DNA from: Microbacterium jejuense
GTDB lineage: Bacteria; Actinomycetota; Actinomycetes; Actinomycetales; Microbacteriaceae
Length of the DNA stretch: 64,000 nucleotides
Assembly (NCBI RefSeq): GCF_019511665.1
Contig: NZ_JAEUAW010000005.1
Coordinates: forward strand, 240,351-304,350
Direction of reading: 5' to 3'
The notes under the pieces are model-generated. The model had not been told where the DNA came from. It saw only the letters and a list, made by a program, of their open reading frames with translations, and searched no databases. The translations under genes were made by a program, and so were the position numbers. Numbering within the stretch: position 1 is the first letter of the stretch; the number at the start of each line of letters is the position of its first letter. Positions 1-8,717 of the stretch are shown here, piece after piece.

Positions 1-1
1 T

Positions 2-1249
2 CTACTCTGGCACGCTCTCGACGGCGGCCGAGCCCGCGGGCCCCTTGCGCGCGGCCGTCCCGCGGCCAGGGACGGGGACACGGACGAGCAGCACGAGGAC
101 CCACGCGAACAGAGCGACGAGCAGCACATTGCGCACCACCAGGAGCCCCACCGCTGCCGGCACGAGCACCAGGATCGCGTCGTAGAAGAACGGGAAGATC
201 AGCTGCGTCACGGCGAGGGTCAGCAGCACGAGCACCGCCGGACGCCACCACGCGCGCCGTCGCAGCACGAGTCCCACGACCAGTGGCGCGATGATCCATG
301 TGAAGTACTGCGGCGACCCCACCTTGTTGAGCACGATGAAGCCCAGCACCAGCGCGGCGGCGAGCGGCGGGAACAGCGCTGCGAATCCCGCACCGCGCCA
401 CGCCTTCACGGCGCCCATGGCGGCGATGGCCAGCATCCCGACGATCAGCACCGGCGTCATCGCGGCGATCACGCCGTGGGCACCGGGCCCGACGACCTGG
501 AACGTGATGATCTCTTCGTCATAGCGGATCGCCGCCCCCGGCACGCCGCCCATCGCCATGAGGACGAAGACCGTGCTGACGGGCGCCTCCAGCTGCAGGC
601 CGCGCGAGGTCTGGTCGCCGACGAAGCCGAACAGATGCGCGCCGCCGCCGAGCACCAGGACGATCGCGACGGCGACCACCGACACGACGACCGCACCGCC
701 GACGATCACGAGCCGCCGACGCACCGCGATGACGGCCGCAGCCAGCAGGGCCGCCGGCCACACCTTGATCCACGTGGCCACGGCGAGCAGCACCGAGGCG
801 AGCCAGGGCCGGCCGACCAGCCAGAGCGATCCGAGGATCGCGAGCGGCACGGTCACGGCGTCGAGCCGGAACATCCCGACACCGCCCAGGGCGAGGATCG
901 CGGCGAGCCAGAACCACGCCGCCGACAGACGCCCGCGGGAACGGCCGCGACCGACGAGCACGGCGAAGGCCGCGGCATCCATCGCGGTCACCAGCAGTCC
1001 CCACGCGAGCGTGTAGTCGATCGCCGGGCTCACGGCGCCGACCAGCAGGATCGGCACGTGGGCGAGGATCGGGTACACCCACCCCTCGGTGATGCCCGGT
1101 ATCGCCTGCCCGCTGAGCGTGCGGCCCGCCCACCAGCGGTAGAGCTGGTCGACATCCCACGAGGCGGCGTGGTCTCCGGTGAAGCCCAGCCAGATCACCA
1201 TGGCGTGGACGAGGGCGAACGCGACCCACACCACCGCCCGCCGAGACAC
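2..1249 (-). CDS. GT87-like (DUF2029-type) polytopic membrane glycosyltransferase
   Basis: 415-residue protein with about ten hydrophobic segments and a short basic C-terminus. The first lumenal loop holds an acidic/aromatic stretch (SWDVDQLYRWW, near residue 32), as in mannosyltransferase-like GT87 proteins that use polyprenyl-phosphate sugars at the outer membrane face. That role is known for the family; the substrate here is inferred only as a lipid-linked hexose. The GTG start at 1249 is chosen because a TAGGAT box ends six bases before it, giving a leaderless transcript. The gene is complete, with its stop at the left window edge. The downstream neighbour is outside the window and there is no glycan cluster on the right. 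Family call moderate. Confidence 0.65.
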   Translation of the reverse strand: MSRRAVVWVAFALVHAMVIWLGFTGDHAASWDVDQLYRWWAGRTLSGQAIPGITEGWVYPILAHVPILLVGAVSPAIDYTLAWGLLVTAMDAAAFAVLVGRGRSRGRLSAAWFWLAAILALGGVGMFRLDAVTVPLAILGSLWLVGRPWLASVLLAVATWIKVWPAALLAAAVIAVRRRLVIVGGAVVVSVVAVAIVLVLGGGAHLFGFVGDQTSRGLQLEAPVSTVFVLMAMGGVPGAAIRYDEEIITFQVVGPGAHGVIAAMTPVLIVGMLAIAAMGAVKAWRGAGFAALFPPLAAALVLGFIVLNKVGSPQYFTWIIAPLVVGLVLRRRAWWRPAVLVLLTLAVTQLIFPFFYDAILVLVPAAVGLLVVRNVLLVALFAWVLVLLVRVPVPGRGTAARKGPAGSAAVESVPE

Positions 1250-1255
1250 CCCACC

Positions 1256-1261
1256 ATCCTA
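1256..1261 (-). promoter_or_regulatory. Leaderless -10 box (TAGGAT) of the GT87-like gene
   Basis: TAGGAT on the minus strand, then six bases, then the GTG at 1249. The transcription start should coincide with the start codon. Confidence 0.6.
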
Positions 1262-1370
1262 GGGAAGGGGTGCCCATCGCCCGGCCCGATGCGAGTCCGC
1301 GGGCCATGCCCCGGCGAGTGGATGCCGCCTCCCCCGGCCGCGAGAACCTCCGACGACGCGCACCCGGGCG

Positions 1371-2204
1371 TCAGCCCGCAAGCACCTCCGCGACGGCCTG
1401 CGGCAGCGCGTGGGCGACGTCGAGCGCCGTGATCGGCCGGTCGCCGGACGAGGCGATCGTCCCGGACCGGCCGTGCAGCCACGCCCCAGAGGCGGCCAGC
1501 GCCGCGAGCGCCGCGCCGTCGACCGCGCCGGCCTCGGACGCCGCGGCTCCGGCCACGAGGGCGCCGATGACGCCGGCGAGCACGTCGCCGGTGCCCGCCG
1601 TGGCGAGCCACGGCGTGCCGGCCGTCACGCTCGCGGTCCATCCGCCGGGCGCGGCGACGACGGTGGCGGCGCCCTTGAGCAGCACGACCGCGCCCGTCGC
1701 CTCGGCCGTCTCGCGCGCCGCGGCAGCGCGGTCGGCACCGGCCGGCCCGAGGCCGAGCGCCGTGCGCAGCCGCGCGTGCTCACGGTCGTGCGGAGTCAGG
1801 ATGCGGGGCGCCGTGGCTTCGTCCTCGACCGCGAGGTCGAGCGCCCCGGCGTCGGCCACGACCGGGTCGGTGTCGCTCAGCACGGCCCGCAGCGCGGCCG
1901 TGTCGGAAGGCGTGCGGGTCGCGGCATCCGTACCGGATCCGATGACCCACGCCTGCACGCGACCCTCGGCGGTCACCGTCTCGGGGCGACGGGCGAGCAC
2001 GAGGTCGGCGGCGCGAGAGGCGCCGAGGAAGCGCACCATGCCGAGGCCCGTCCGCCACGCGGCCTCGACGCCCAGCACGGCGGCGCCGGGGTACGCGGCC
2101 GAGCCCGTCCGCATGCCCAGGACACCTCGGGAATACTTGTCGTCGGCGGCTGTCGGCCGTCGCAGGGCGTGCGCGGCATCCTCTCGCGTCCATTCCCGAA
2201 CCAT
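1371..2204 (-). CDS. nnrD: ADP-dependent (S)-NAD(P)H-hydrate dehydratase
   Basis: 277-residue ribokinase-fold protein. It restores NAD(P)H from its hydrated, damaged form using ADP or ATP. The N-terminal SRGVLGMRTGSAAYPGAA matches the nucleotide-hydrate entry loop; LTPHDREHARL near residue 135 is the substrate/metal loop, and GTGDVLAGVIGALVAGA near residue 218 is the family's ADP-binding signature with the catalytic Asp. Length fits a stand-alone NnrD; no NnrE epimerase domain is fused, and none is encoded nearby. ATG at 2204 is supported by a TACTGT box six bases upstream. Divergent from the OYE reductase with 38 bp between them. Confidence 0.9.
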   Translation of the reverse strand: MVREWTREDAAHALRRPTAADDKYSRGVLGMRTGSAAYPGAAVLGVEAAWRTGLGMVRFLGASRAADLVLARRPETVTAEGRVQAWVIGSGTDAATRTPSDTAALRAVLSDTDPVVADAGALDLAVEDEATAPRILTPHDREHARLRTALGLGPAGADRAAAARETAEATGAVVLLKGAATVVAAPGGWTASVTAGTPWLATAGTGDVLAGVIGALVAGAAASEAGAVDGAALAALAASGAWLHGRSGTIASSGDRPITALDVAHALPQAVAEVLAG

Positions 2205-2210
2205 GCGGTC

Positions 2211-2216
2211 ACAGTA
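2211..2216 (-). promoter_or_regulatory. Leaderless -10 box (TACTGT) of nnrD
   Basis: TACTGT on the minus strand, six bases before the ATG at 2204. It lies in the 38-bp divergent gap shared with the OYE reductase. Confidence 0.55.
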
Positions 2217-2242
2217 CCGCCGCCCCGACGCGAAGGACCCCC

Positions 2243-3310
2243 ATGAGCCGCCTGTTCACGCCCCTGACCCTGCGCGACGTCGAGGTGCGCAACCGGCTCT
2301 GGGTGTCGCCGATGTGCCAGTACAGCGCGGTCGACGGCGTTCCGCAGGAGTGGCACCACACGCATCTGGCGCAGTTCGCCTCGGGCGGCGCGGGGCTCAT
2401 CGTCGCCGAGGCGACCGCTGTCGTGCCCGAGGGGCGCATCTCGCCGCGCGACACGGGTCTCTGGAACGACGCCCAGCGCGACGCGTGGGCGCCGATCGTG
2501 GCCGCGATCCGCAGCCGCGGTGCGGTGGCCGGCGTGCAACTCGCCCACGCCGGGCGCAAGGCGTCGACGTGGTGGCCGTTCGCGCCGCAGCGCGGCAGCG
2601 TGCCGGCCGAGGACGGCGGCTGGACCACCTTCGCGCCCTCCGCGATCGCGTTCGAGGGCTTCGCCGAGCCGGCGGCCCTCGACCTCGCCGGCATCGACCG
2701 TGTCGTCGAGGCGTTCGCCGCGGCGGCCCGGCGGGCGGTCGACGCGGGGTTCCAGGTGCTCGAACTGCACGCCGCCCACGGCTACCTGCTGCACCAGTTC
2801 CTGTCGCCGCTGTCTAACCGCCGCGACGACGAATACGGCGGCTCGCTCGACAACCGGGCACGCCTGCTGCTGCGGGTGCTGGACGCGGTCCGGGATGCCG
2901 CACCGGGGGTCCCCCTGATCGTGCGGTTCTCGGCCACCGACTGGGCCGACGACGGGTGGGACGCCGACGAGACCGTGACCGCAGCCCGCTGGGCCGCCGA
3001 GCACGGCGCCGACTTCTTCGACATCTCCAGCGGCGGTCTCGTCGCGCACCAGCGCATCACCACCGGCCCCGGCTACCAGGTGCACCTCGCCGAGCGCGTG
3101 CGCAGGGAGGCGGGCGTGCCCGTGAACGCCGTCGGCATGATCGACGACGCCGCCCACGCCGAACGCGTGCTCGCCGAGGGGTCCGCCGATGCGGTCATGG
3201 CCGGGCGCGAATGGCTCCGCGACCCGCACTACGCGCTGCGCGCGTCCGTCGAGCTCGGCGCCGACATCGACTACTGGCCGGCGCAGTACCTGCGGGCGCG
3301 GCCTGCATGA
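2243..3310 (+). CDS. NADH:flavin oxidoreductase, Old Yellow Enzyme family (YqjM-like)
   Basis: 355-residue FMN-dependent TIM barrel that reduces activated C=C bonds (enones, maleimides, nitro compounds) with NAD(P)H. The N-terminus LFTPLTLRDVEVRNRLWVSPMCQYSA carries the Cys of the thermophilic-like (YqjM) subclass. QLAHAGRKAS near residue 100 and ELHAAHGYLLHQFLSPLSN near residue 173 supply the substrate His and FMN-contact residues; AVMAGREWLRDP is the C-terminal phosphate-binding segment. Length is usual. GAAGGA precedes the ATG. Physiological substrate unknown. Confidence 0.88.
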   Translation: MSRLFTPLTLRDVEVRNRLWVSPMCQYSAVDGVPQEWHHTHLAQFASGGAGLIVAEATAVVPEGRISPRDTGLWNDAQRDAWAPIVAAIRSRGAVAGVQLAHAGRKASTWWPFAPQRGSVPAEDGGWTTFAPSAIAFEGFAEPAALDLAGIDRVVEAFAAAARRAVDAGFQVLELHAAHGYLLHQFLSPLSNRRDDEYGGSLDNRARLLLRVLDAVRDAAPGVPLIVRFSATDWADDGWDADETVTAARWAAEHGADFFDISSGGLVAHQRITTGPGYQVHLAERVRREAGVPVNAVGMIDDAAHAERVLAEGSADAVMAGREWLRDPHYALRASVELGADIDYWPAQYLRARPA

Positions 3311-3316
3311 CGCCCG

Positions 3317-3423
3317 GTCGTTGAGCGAGCGAGGAACGAGCGAGACGAAACGCATCCGTCGCGAGGCGAGCACGGCTGCCGGCGCGTTCAGGGCGTCTCG
3401 TCTCGCTTCGCTCGCTCGACGAC
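3317..3423. repeat. Imperfect long palindrome between convergent genes
   Basis: Left arm 3317-3353 reads GTCGTTGAGCGAGCGA then GAGCGAGACGAAACGC. Right arm 3384-3423 is its imperfect reverse complement (CGTCTCGTCTCGCTTCGCT, then CGCTCGACGAC). It lies between the converging OYE and CNNM genes, so it may act as a bidirectional terminator. From memory, similar GAGCGAGCGAAGCGAGACGA palindromes recur in Microbacteriaceae; I could not check this. Confidence 0.7.
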
Positions 3424-3430
3424 CCGGAGG

Positions 3431-4489
3431 TCAGTAGCCGCGGCGGCGGGTGGCGTCCTGCACCTCGCCGATGAGCTCCTCGATGATGTCCTCCAGGAAC
3501 AGCACCGCGGTCGTGCGGCCGGCGTCGTCGCGCACCTGCGCGAGGTGGCGTCCGGCGCGGCGCATCACGGCGAGCGCGTCTTCGAGGTCGGTGGATTCGA
3601 GCACCGGCACCATGTGGTGGATGCGCTTGGTGGGGATGGGGCGGGCGACGTCGGTCGCGGCATCCGGTCCCTCCGCTGCGCGCAGGATGTCCTTCAGGTG
3701 CACGTAGCCCACCGGCTCGGCGGCCTCGTCCACGATCACGTACCGCGAGAAACCGTGCTTCGACACGGCGCGCTCGATCTCGTCGGGTGTGACCGCCTCC
3801 GGGAGGGTCACGAGGTCGGACAACGGCACGGCGATGTCGGCCGCCTTCTTGTCGGTGAACTCGACGGCCGCAGCCACCGTACCCGCCGCGTCGTTGAGCA
3901 CGCCCTCGATGCGCGACTGGTTCACGATCGTCGCGACCTCTTCGAGGGTGAAGGTCGAGGCGGCCTCGTCCTTCGGCTCGACGCGGAACAGGCGCACGGT
4001 GTGGTTGGCGATCCAGTTGAGCGTCACGATCACGGGGTGGAAGATCTTCGAGACCCACACCAGCGGGGTCGCGAGCATGAGCACCGCGCGGTCGGGCACC
4101 GAGAACGCCAGGTTCTTCGGCACCATCTCGCCGAACACGACGTGCAGGTACGACACCAGCAGGAGCGTCACGGCGAACGCGACGCCGTCGACGAGCGCCT
4201 CCGACCAGCCGGTGAGGCCCAGCGGCACGGCGAGCAGGTGGTGGATCGCCGGCTCCGACACGTTCAGGATCAGCAGCGAGCAGATCGTGATGCCGAGCTG
4301 GCTCGTCGCCAGCATGAGCGTCGCGTGCTCCATGGCGAACAGCGCGGTCTTGGCCGACCGCGACCCCTTCTCGGCGAGCGGTTCGATCTGCGAACGGCGC
4401 GCCGAGATGACGGCGAACTCCGCGCCGACGAAGAAGGCGTTGGCGAACAGCAGCACGACCAGCCATACGATTCCGGCCCAGTCGCTCAT
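3431..4489 (-). CDS. CNNM/CBS-domain membrane protein (hemolysin-C/CorC family), short paralogue
   Basis: 352-residue inner-membrane protein. An N-terminal DUF21/CNNM domain with about four membrane segments (residues 1-170) carries the family signature FGEMVPKNLAFS near residue 120. It is followed by a CBS pair (about 200-320). It ends at ...DATRRRGY, lacking the C-terminal CorC_HlyC transporter-associated domain present in its upstream paralogue. CNNM proteins are linked to Mg2+ or Co2+ efflux; the name hemolysin is historical. Start ATG at 4489 overlaps the upstream stop by four bases (ATGA), so the two are translationally coupled. Confidence 0.85.
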   Translation of the reverse strand: MSDWAGIVWLVVLLFANAFFVGAEFAVISARRSQIEPLAEKGSRSAKTALFAMEHATLMLATSQLGITICSLLILNVSEPAIHHLLAVPLGLTGWSEALVDGVAFAVTLLLVSYLHVVFGEMVPKNLAFSVPDRAVLMLATPLVWVSKIFHPVIVTLNWIANHTVRLFRVEPKDEAASTFTLEEVATIVNQSRIEGVLNDAAGTVAAAVEFTDKKAADIAVPLSDLVTLPEAVTPDEIERAVSKHGFSRYVIVDEAAEPVGYVHLKDILRAAEGPDAATDVARPIPTKRIHHMVPVLESTDLEDALAVMRRAGRHLAQVRDDAGRTTAVLFLEDIIEELIGEVQDATRRRGY

Positions 4490-5817
4490 CGGCGCTCACC
4501 TCCCTCGGCGCCGTCGGCATCGTGGGGCATCGGCCGCGGCGTGAAGCGCACCCGGTCGACGCGCCGTGCGTCCATGCGCTGCACCTCGAGCGTCCCGTCC
4601 TCGATCTCGACGCTGTCGCCGACGGCGGGGATGCGCTCGAGCACGCTCATGATGTAGCCGCCGACGGTGTCGTACACGTCGCCCTCGGGGATCCGGATGC
4701 CGGCGCGGTCGCGCACCTCGTCGGGCCGCAGCTCGCCGGGGAACAGCACGGTGTCGTCGACGCGGACGATACCCGCGCGGCGGCGATCGTGCTCGTCGAG
4801 TACCTCGCCGACGATCTCTTCGACGAGGTCTTCGAGCGTCACGACACCGGCCGTGCCGCCGTACTCGTCGACGACGATCGCCATCTGGTACCCGCGGGCG
4901 CGCAGCTCGGCGACCAGCACGTCGAGGTGCACCGCCTCCGGGAAGCGCAGCGGCTCGGTCGCCAGCGCTGCCGCCGGCACGTCGGCGCGGCGCTCGCGCG
5001 GCACGCTCACGGCGGCCTTCAGGTGCACGATGCCGGTGATGTCGTCCATCGAGTCGTCGTACACGGGGAAGCGGCTGTGCCCCGTGCGGCGCGCGAGCTG
5101 GATGACGTCCTCCGCGGAGTCGTCGGCGGCGAGCGCGTGGATGCTGGGCCGCGGCGTCATGACGTCGGCCGCGGTGAGCCGCGCGAACGTGAGGCTGCGG
5201 TCGAGCAGAGACGCGGTGTCCTCCTCGAGCACGCCGGCGCTGGCGGAGCGGCGGACGAGGCTCGACAGCTCCTCGGCGGTGCGCGCGCCCGAAAGCTCCT
5301 CCTTGGGCTCGACGCCCATCGCCCGCAGCACGCCGTTGGCGCTGCCGTTGAGCACCACGACCGCGGGGCGGAACACCGTGGTGAACGCCACCTGGAACGG
5401 CATCACGAGCTTGGCGGTCTGGCGCGGCACGGCCAGCGCGAAGTTCTTGGGCACGAGCTCGCCGAGGATCATCGAGAAGACCGTCGCGATCGCGACGCCG
5501 ATGATCGCGGCCAGCGGGCGCGACACCCCGGCGGGCACGCCCCACGCGTCGAACACGGGGGCGAGCAGGTTCGAGATCGCCGGCTCCATCGTGTAACCGG
5601 TCAGCAGCGTCGTCAGCGTGATGCCCAGCTGTGCGCTCGACAGATGGGTCGAGGTGATCCGCAGTGCGCTGATCGTCAGCGACAGCCGGGACTCGCCGGC
5701 GGCCTGACGGGCCTCGAGGTCGGCGCGGTCGAGGTTCACGAGCGCGAACTCGCTCGCGACGAATAGACCGGTCCCGACGGTGAGCAGAAGCCCCACGCCC
5801 AGCATGACGTAATCCAT
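4486..5817 (-). CDS. CNNM/CBS/CorC_HlyC-domain membrane protein, long paralogue
   Basis: 443-residue inner-membrane protein. Domains in order: CNNM/DUF21 (about 1-190, with LGELVPKNFALA near 126), CBS pair (about 205-330, with DEYGGTAGVVTLEDLVEEIVGE at its end) and C-terminal CorC_HlyC domain (about 345-425). Predicted divalent cation (Mg2+) homeostasis. An in-frame GTG at 5820 is directly adjacent, so the first residue is uncertain. First gene of a two-gene operon whose second gene overlaps by four bases; the tandem may work as a heteromer (inference). Confidence 0.88.
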   Translation of the reverse strand: MDYVMLGVGLLLTVGTGLFVASEFALVNLDRADLEARQAAGESRLSLTISALRITSTHLSSAQLGITLTTLLTGYTMEPAISNLLAPVFDAWGVPAGVSRPLAAIIGVAIATVFSMILGELVPKNFALAVPRQTAKLVMPFQVAFTTVFRPAVVVLNGSANGVLRAMGVEPKEELSGARTAEELSSLVRRSASAGVLEEDTASLLDRSLTFARLTAADVMTPRPSIHALAADDSAEDVIQLARRTGHSRFPVYDDSMDDITGIVHLKAAVSVPRERRADVPAAALATEPLRFPEAVHLDVLVAELRARGYQMAIVVDEYGGTAGVVTLEDLVEEIVGEVLDEHDRRRAGIVRVDDTVLFPGELRPDEVRDRAGIRIPEGDVYDTVGGYIMSVLERIPAVGDSVEIEDGTLEVQRMDARRVDRVRFTPRPMPHDADGAEGGERR

Positions 5818-5937
5818 CACACATCACCCCCGTTCGTGCGGGAGTCGGGTCGGTGGGGCGAGGGTCTACAACTAGGGGGGTCGTCCATCGTGCCGAACAG
5901 TCTACGGCAGGCTCCGCGCGCACGACCGGGAGATCCG

Positions 5938-5960
5938 GGATGCCGCGGCCGCCGGCATCC
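5938..5960. repeat. Paired GGATGCCG/CGGCATCC palindrome in a divergent promoter region
   Basis: GGATGCCG at 5938 and CGGCATCC at 5953 face each other across a GC-rich centre. Unlike most pairs in this window it sits between divergent genes, so it is unlikely to be a terminator for either. Confidence 0.6.
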
Positions 5961-5984
5961 ACACATCCGAGGCCGATGCGGTGG

Positions 5985-5990
5985 AACGAT
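5985..5990 (+). promoter_or_regulatory. Possible leaderless -10 box (AACGAT) of the LLM-class gene
   Basis: AACGAT ends six bases before the ATG at 5997, the spacing seen for other leaderless genes here, but the first base departs from TANNNT. The same string TGGAACGATGG recurs before the 54384 operon. Confidence 0.35.
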
Positions 5991-5996
5991 GGCGGC

Positions 5997-6872
5997 ATGG
6001 CACTCGACAGGATCAGCGTCGTGATCCCCCCGGTGGGCGCATGGCGCGAGCAGGAGCGGTGGTATCGCTGGGCCGACGACGTCGGCTACGACGTGGCGTA
6101 CACGTACGACCACCTCACGCACGCGACGGCGCCCGGAATGTGGCTGAGCGAGGCGTTCACGACGCTCACCGCGGCGGCAGGAGCGACAGAGCGCATCCGG
6201 CTCGGCACACTGGTGGCGTCGGCGGTGTTCCGCACGCCCGTCACGCTCGCCCGCATCGCGATGACGGTGCAGGACATCACCGGCGGTCGGCTCGTGCTCG
6301 GGCTCGGAGCCGGCGCGCCCACGTGCGCCCTCGCCCACCACGGCGTGCGCGAAGACCCGCGCGCCATGGCGGCGCGGTTCGCCGACGTCGTGCGCGGCTA
6401 CACGGCGGTGCTCGACGGGGCCACCGACTGGGAGGGCACGACGCTGTCGTTCCACGGCCTCCAGACGACCGCCGCTCCGGAGGGCGCGTCCCGGCCCGAG
6501 CTGCTGCTGGCCGCCCACGGCCCGCGGGCGCTCGCCCTGGCGGCCGCGCACGCCGACACGTGGAACACCTACGGCGGGCCCGGATCCACGGCGCTCAATC
6601 CCGAGGAGTACTGGGACCTGCTGGCCCGCCAGGCCGACGGCTTCGCGCGTGCGTGCGCCGACGCCGGCCGCACACCGGGCGCCGTGCGGCGCTCGCTGCT
6701 GCTCGGGTTCGGTCAGGTGCGGCCCACCGCCGGCGTCGACGCCTACCTCGCCGCCGTCGAGCGCGCCGAGGCGCTCGGGTTCGACGAGCTCGTCGTGTAC
6801 GCCCCCGACTCCCCCGCCGGCATGGGCTCCGACCCCGGCGTGCACGAGCGCGCGCTGTCGCGCCTGCGCTGA
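5997..6872 (+). CDS. LLM-class flavin-dependent oxidoreductase
   Basis: 291-residue luciferase-like TIM barrel using FMN or F420. Visible features: MALDRISVVIPP strand 1, YDHLTH near residue 37, TTLTAAAGATERIRLGTLV and the VLGLGAG loop near residue 102. The C-terminal half has the usual ALAAAHADTWNTYG segment that closes the flavin site. Substrate not predictable. The ATG at 5997 is preferred over in-frame starts upstream because the conserved first beta strand begins there. Monocistronic, divergent from the CNNM operon and convergent with guaB1. Confidence 0.8.
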   Translation: MALDRISVVIPPVGAWREQERWYRWADDVGYDVAYTYDHLTHATAPGMWLSEAFTTLTAAAGATERIRLGTLVASAVFRTPVTLARIAMTVQDITGGRLVLGLGAGAPTCALAHHGVREDPRAMAARFADVVRGYTAVLDGATDWEGTTLSFHGLQTTAAPEGASRPELLLAAHGPRALALAAAHADTWNTYGGPGSTALNPEEYWDLLARQADGFARACADAGRTPGAVRRSLLLGFGQVRPTAGVDAYLAAVERAEALGFDELVVYAPDSPAGMGSDPGVHERALSRLR

Positions 6873-6910
6873 CGCCGCGGTTGGACCTTGGGGGCCCCTC
6901 TCTCTCGGTT

Positions 6911-6975
6911 CGCGCTGTCGAAATCGGCATCCGCGCCCGAAACCAACAGCAGCGCATGCCGATTTCGACAGCGCG
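6911..6975. repeat. Perfect 20-bp inverted repeat, 25-bp loop
   Basis: Arm 6911-6930 (CGCGCTGTCGAAATCGGCAT) is the exact reverse complement of 6956-6975. It lies in the 195-bp gap between the converging LLM gene and guaB1, separate from the terminator-like hairpin at 7036. It shares the core AATCGG-ATCCGCG with the larger hairpin at 43224-43323. Confidence 0.85.
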
Positions 6976-7035
6976 ATACCCGCGCCATCACCGGCCGCAG
7001 GCCAGCGGCGGGCTCCGACGGGTCCAGCGCGGAAG

Positions 7036-7065
7036 GAGTGGATGCCCGGCGCCCGGCATCCACTC
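7036..7065. terminator. Bidirectional terminator hairpin built on a GGATGCC pair
   Basis: 15-bp arms with one mismatch (GAGTGGATGCCCGGC / GCCCGGCATCCACTC) immediately before the guaB1 stop, between convergent genes. No T-run is present, as is common in high-GC actinobacteria. Confidence 0.7.
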
Positions 7066-7067
7066 GC

Positions 7068-8540
7068 TCACCAGCTGACGGGAAGCGCCTTGCCCTCTTC
7101 GTAGCCGGCGGCGGACTGGAGGCCCACCCGCGCACGATCGTGGAACTCGGCGACGGTCGACGCGCCCGCGTACGTGAACGACGAGCGCACGCCCGACGTG
7201 ATCATGTCGAGAAGGTCCTCGAGTCCCGGACGCAGCGGGTCGAGGTAGATGCGCGACGACGAGATGCCTTCGGCGAAGAGCTCCTTGCGCGCCAGCTCGT
7301 ACGGGTCGAGGCGCCCGAACCGCTCGTGCACGGCTTTCGTCGAGGCCATGCCCCACGATTCCTTGTACGCACGACCCGACTCGTCCAGCTGCAGTTCGCC
7401 CGGCGCCTCGATCGTGCCGGCGAACCACGAGCCGATCATGACCGATGCGGCACCGGCCGCGAGCGCGAGGGCGACATCACGCGGGTAGCGCACGCCGCCG
7501 TCGGCCCACACGTGGGCTCCCATGACACGGGCCGCTTCGGCCGTCTCGAGCACCGCCGAGAACTGCGGGCGCCCGACGGCGGTCATCATGCGCGTCGTGC
7601 ACATGGCGCCCGGCCCGACGCCGACCTTGAGGATCGTGGCGCCGGCGGTCACGAGGTCGTGCACGCCCTCGGCGCTGACGATGTTGCCGGCCGCGATCGG
7701 GATGCCGAGATCGAGGTCCGCCACGGCGCGCAGGGCACGCAGCATCCCCTCCTGGTGTCCGTGCGCGGTGTCGACGACGAGCACGTCGACGCCCGCGGCC
7801 GCCAGCGCCTCGGCCTTCGCGGCGACGTCGCCGTTGATGCCGACGGCGGCGGCCACGATGAGGCGTCCGGATGCGTCGACCGCGGGTCGATAGAGCGTCG
7901 AGCGCAGCGCGCTGCGGCGCGACAGCGTGCCGACCAGGTGACCGTGCTGCAGGACGCACACCGTCTCTGCCTCTGCCGCGACGATCACGTCGAACGCGTG
8001 CCGTGCGCTCTCGATGTCGTCGGCGTCGACGGACGCCGCGCGGCCGCGTGCCAGATCGCCCAGGCGCGCATCCGGCAGAGCGGTGCCCAGGCGCGTGGCC
8101 GGCACCACGCCGAGGATGTCGTCGGCGTCGACGCGGCCGGCGCTGCCGGCGCCGGCATGGGCGTCGGCCACGACGATGCCGTGCCCGTCGGTCGGGGGCA
8201 GCAGGCGCGCAGCATCGGCGACGGTCGCGTCGGGCGGGAGCACGAGCGGAGTGTCCCACTGCACGGGCTGCGCCTTGACCCACCGGATCGCCGCGTCGAG
8301 CTCCTGCAGCGGCATGTCCTGCGGCAGCACGCCCAGGCCGCCGCGCCGCGCGAGGGTCGCCGCCAGGCGGGCACCGGTCACGGAGTTCATGTTCGCCGAG
8401 ACGAGCGGCAGCGTGGCGGTCGTGCCGTCGCCCGGCGCCAGGTCGACGTCGAGACGGCTCGTGATCGCCGAGCGGCGCGGCACGAGGAAGACATCCGAGT
8501 ACGTCAGGTCGACATCGGGGGTTTCGCCGTAGAACTCCAT
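7068..8540 (-). CDS. guaB1: GuaB1-family IMPDH-related protein, probable GMP reductase
   Basis: 490-residue (beta/alpha)8 barrel with a CBS pair inserted near residues 95-215. The mobile-loop motif GVGPGAMCTTRMM near residue 300 carries the thioimidate-forming Cys. The N-terminus DVDLTYSDVFLVPRRS is the family's nucleotide-site entry. Mycobacterial GuaB1 is known to be a CBS-containing GMP reductase (GMP + NADPH to IMP + NH3) rather than an IMP dehydrogenase, and this protein has the same layout. ATG at 8540 is chosen over a TTG nine bases upstream because TACCCT ends eight bases before it. Divergent from kgd. Confidence 0.85.
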   Translation of the reverse strand: MEFYGETPDVDLTYSDVFLVPRRSAITSRLDVDLAPGDGTTATLPLVSANMNSVTGARLAATLARRGGLGVLPQDMPLQELDAAIRWVKAQPVQWDTPLVLPPDATVADAARLLPPTDGHGIVVADAHAGAGSAGRVDADDILGVVPATRLGTALPDARLGDLARGRAASVDADDIESARHAFDVIVAAEAETVCVLQHGHLVGTLSRRSALRSTLYRPAVDASGRLIVAAAVGINGDVAAKAEALAAAGVDVLVVDTAHGHQEGMLRALRAVADLDLGIPIAAGNIVSAEGVHDLVTAGATILKVGVGPGAMCTTRMMTAVGRPQFSAVLETAEAARVMGAHVWADGGVRYPRDVALALAAGAASVMIGSWFAGTIEAPGELQLDESGRAYKESWGMASTKAVHERFGRLDPYELARKELFAEGISSSRIYLDPLRPGLEDLLDMITSGVRSSFTYAGASTVAEFHDRARVGLQSAAGYEEGKALPVSW

Positions 8541-8548
8541 GACTGCCA

Positions 8549-8554
8549 AGGGTA
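8549..8554 (-). promoter_or_regulatory. -10 box (TACCCT) of guaB1, near-leaderless
   Basis: TACCCT on the minus strand eight bases before the ATG at 8540; predicted leader of at most two or three bases. Confidence 0.5.
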
Positions 8555-8637
8555 GTGACAGTTGCTGTGGAGCGAATGATGCGCCATCTTTCAGCTTCGC
8601 GCCACCCGTTGGCCGGGACGGTGCGCGTGGACTGGGC

Positions 8638-8643
8638 TAGGCT
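8638..8643 (+). promoter_or_regulatory. -10 box (TAGGCT) of kgd
   Basis: TAGGCT followed by TAACCG; a start near 8650 would give a leader of about 68 bases. No clear -35 box at 16-18 bp. Confidence 0.5.
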
Positions 8644-8717
8644 TAACCGATGCGTGTCCAGGCGTCAGCAGCCTGCGCGCTACCCACAACTTCACCGATG
8701 AAAGCAGGCGATTCAGC

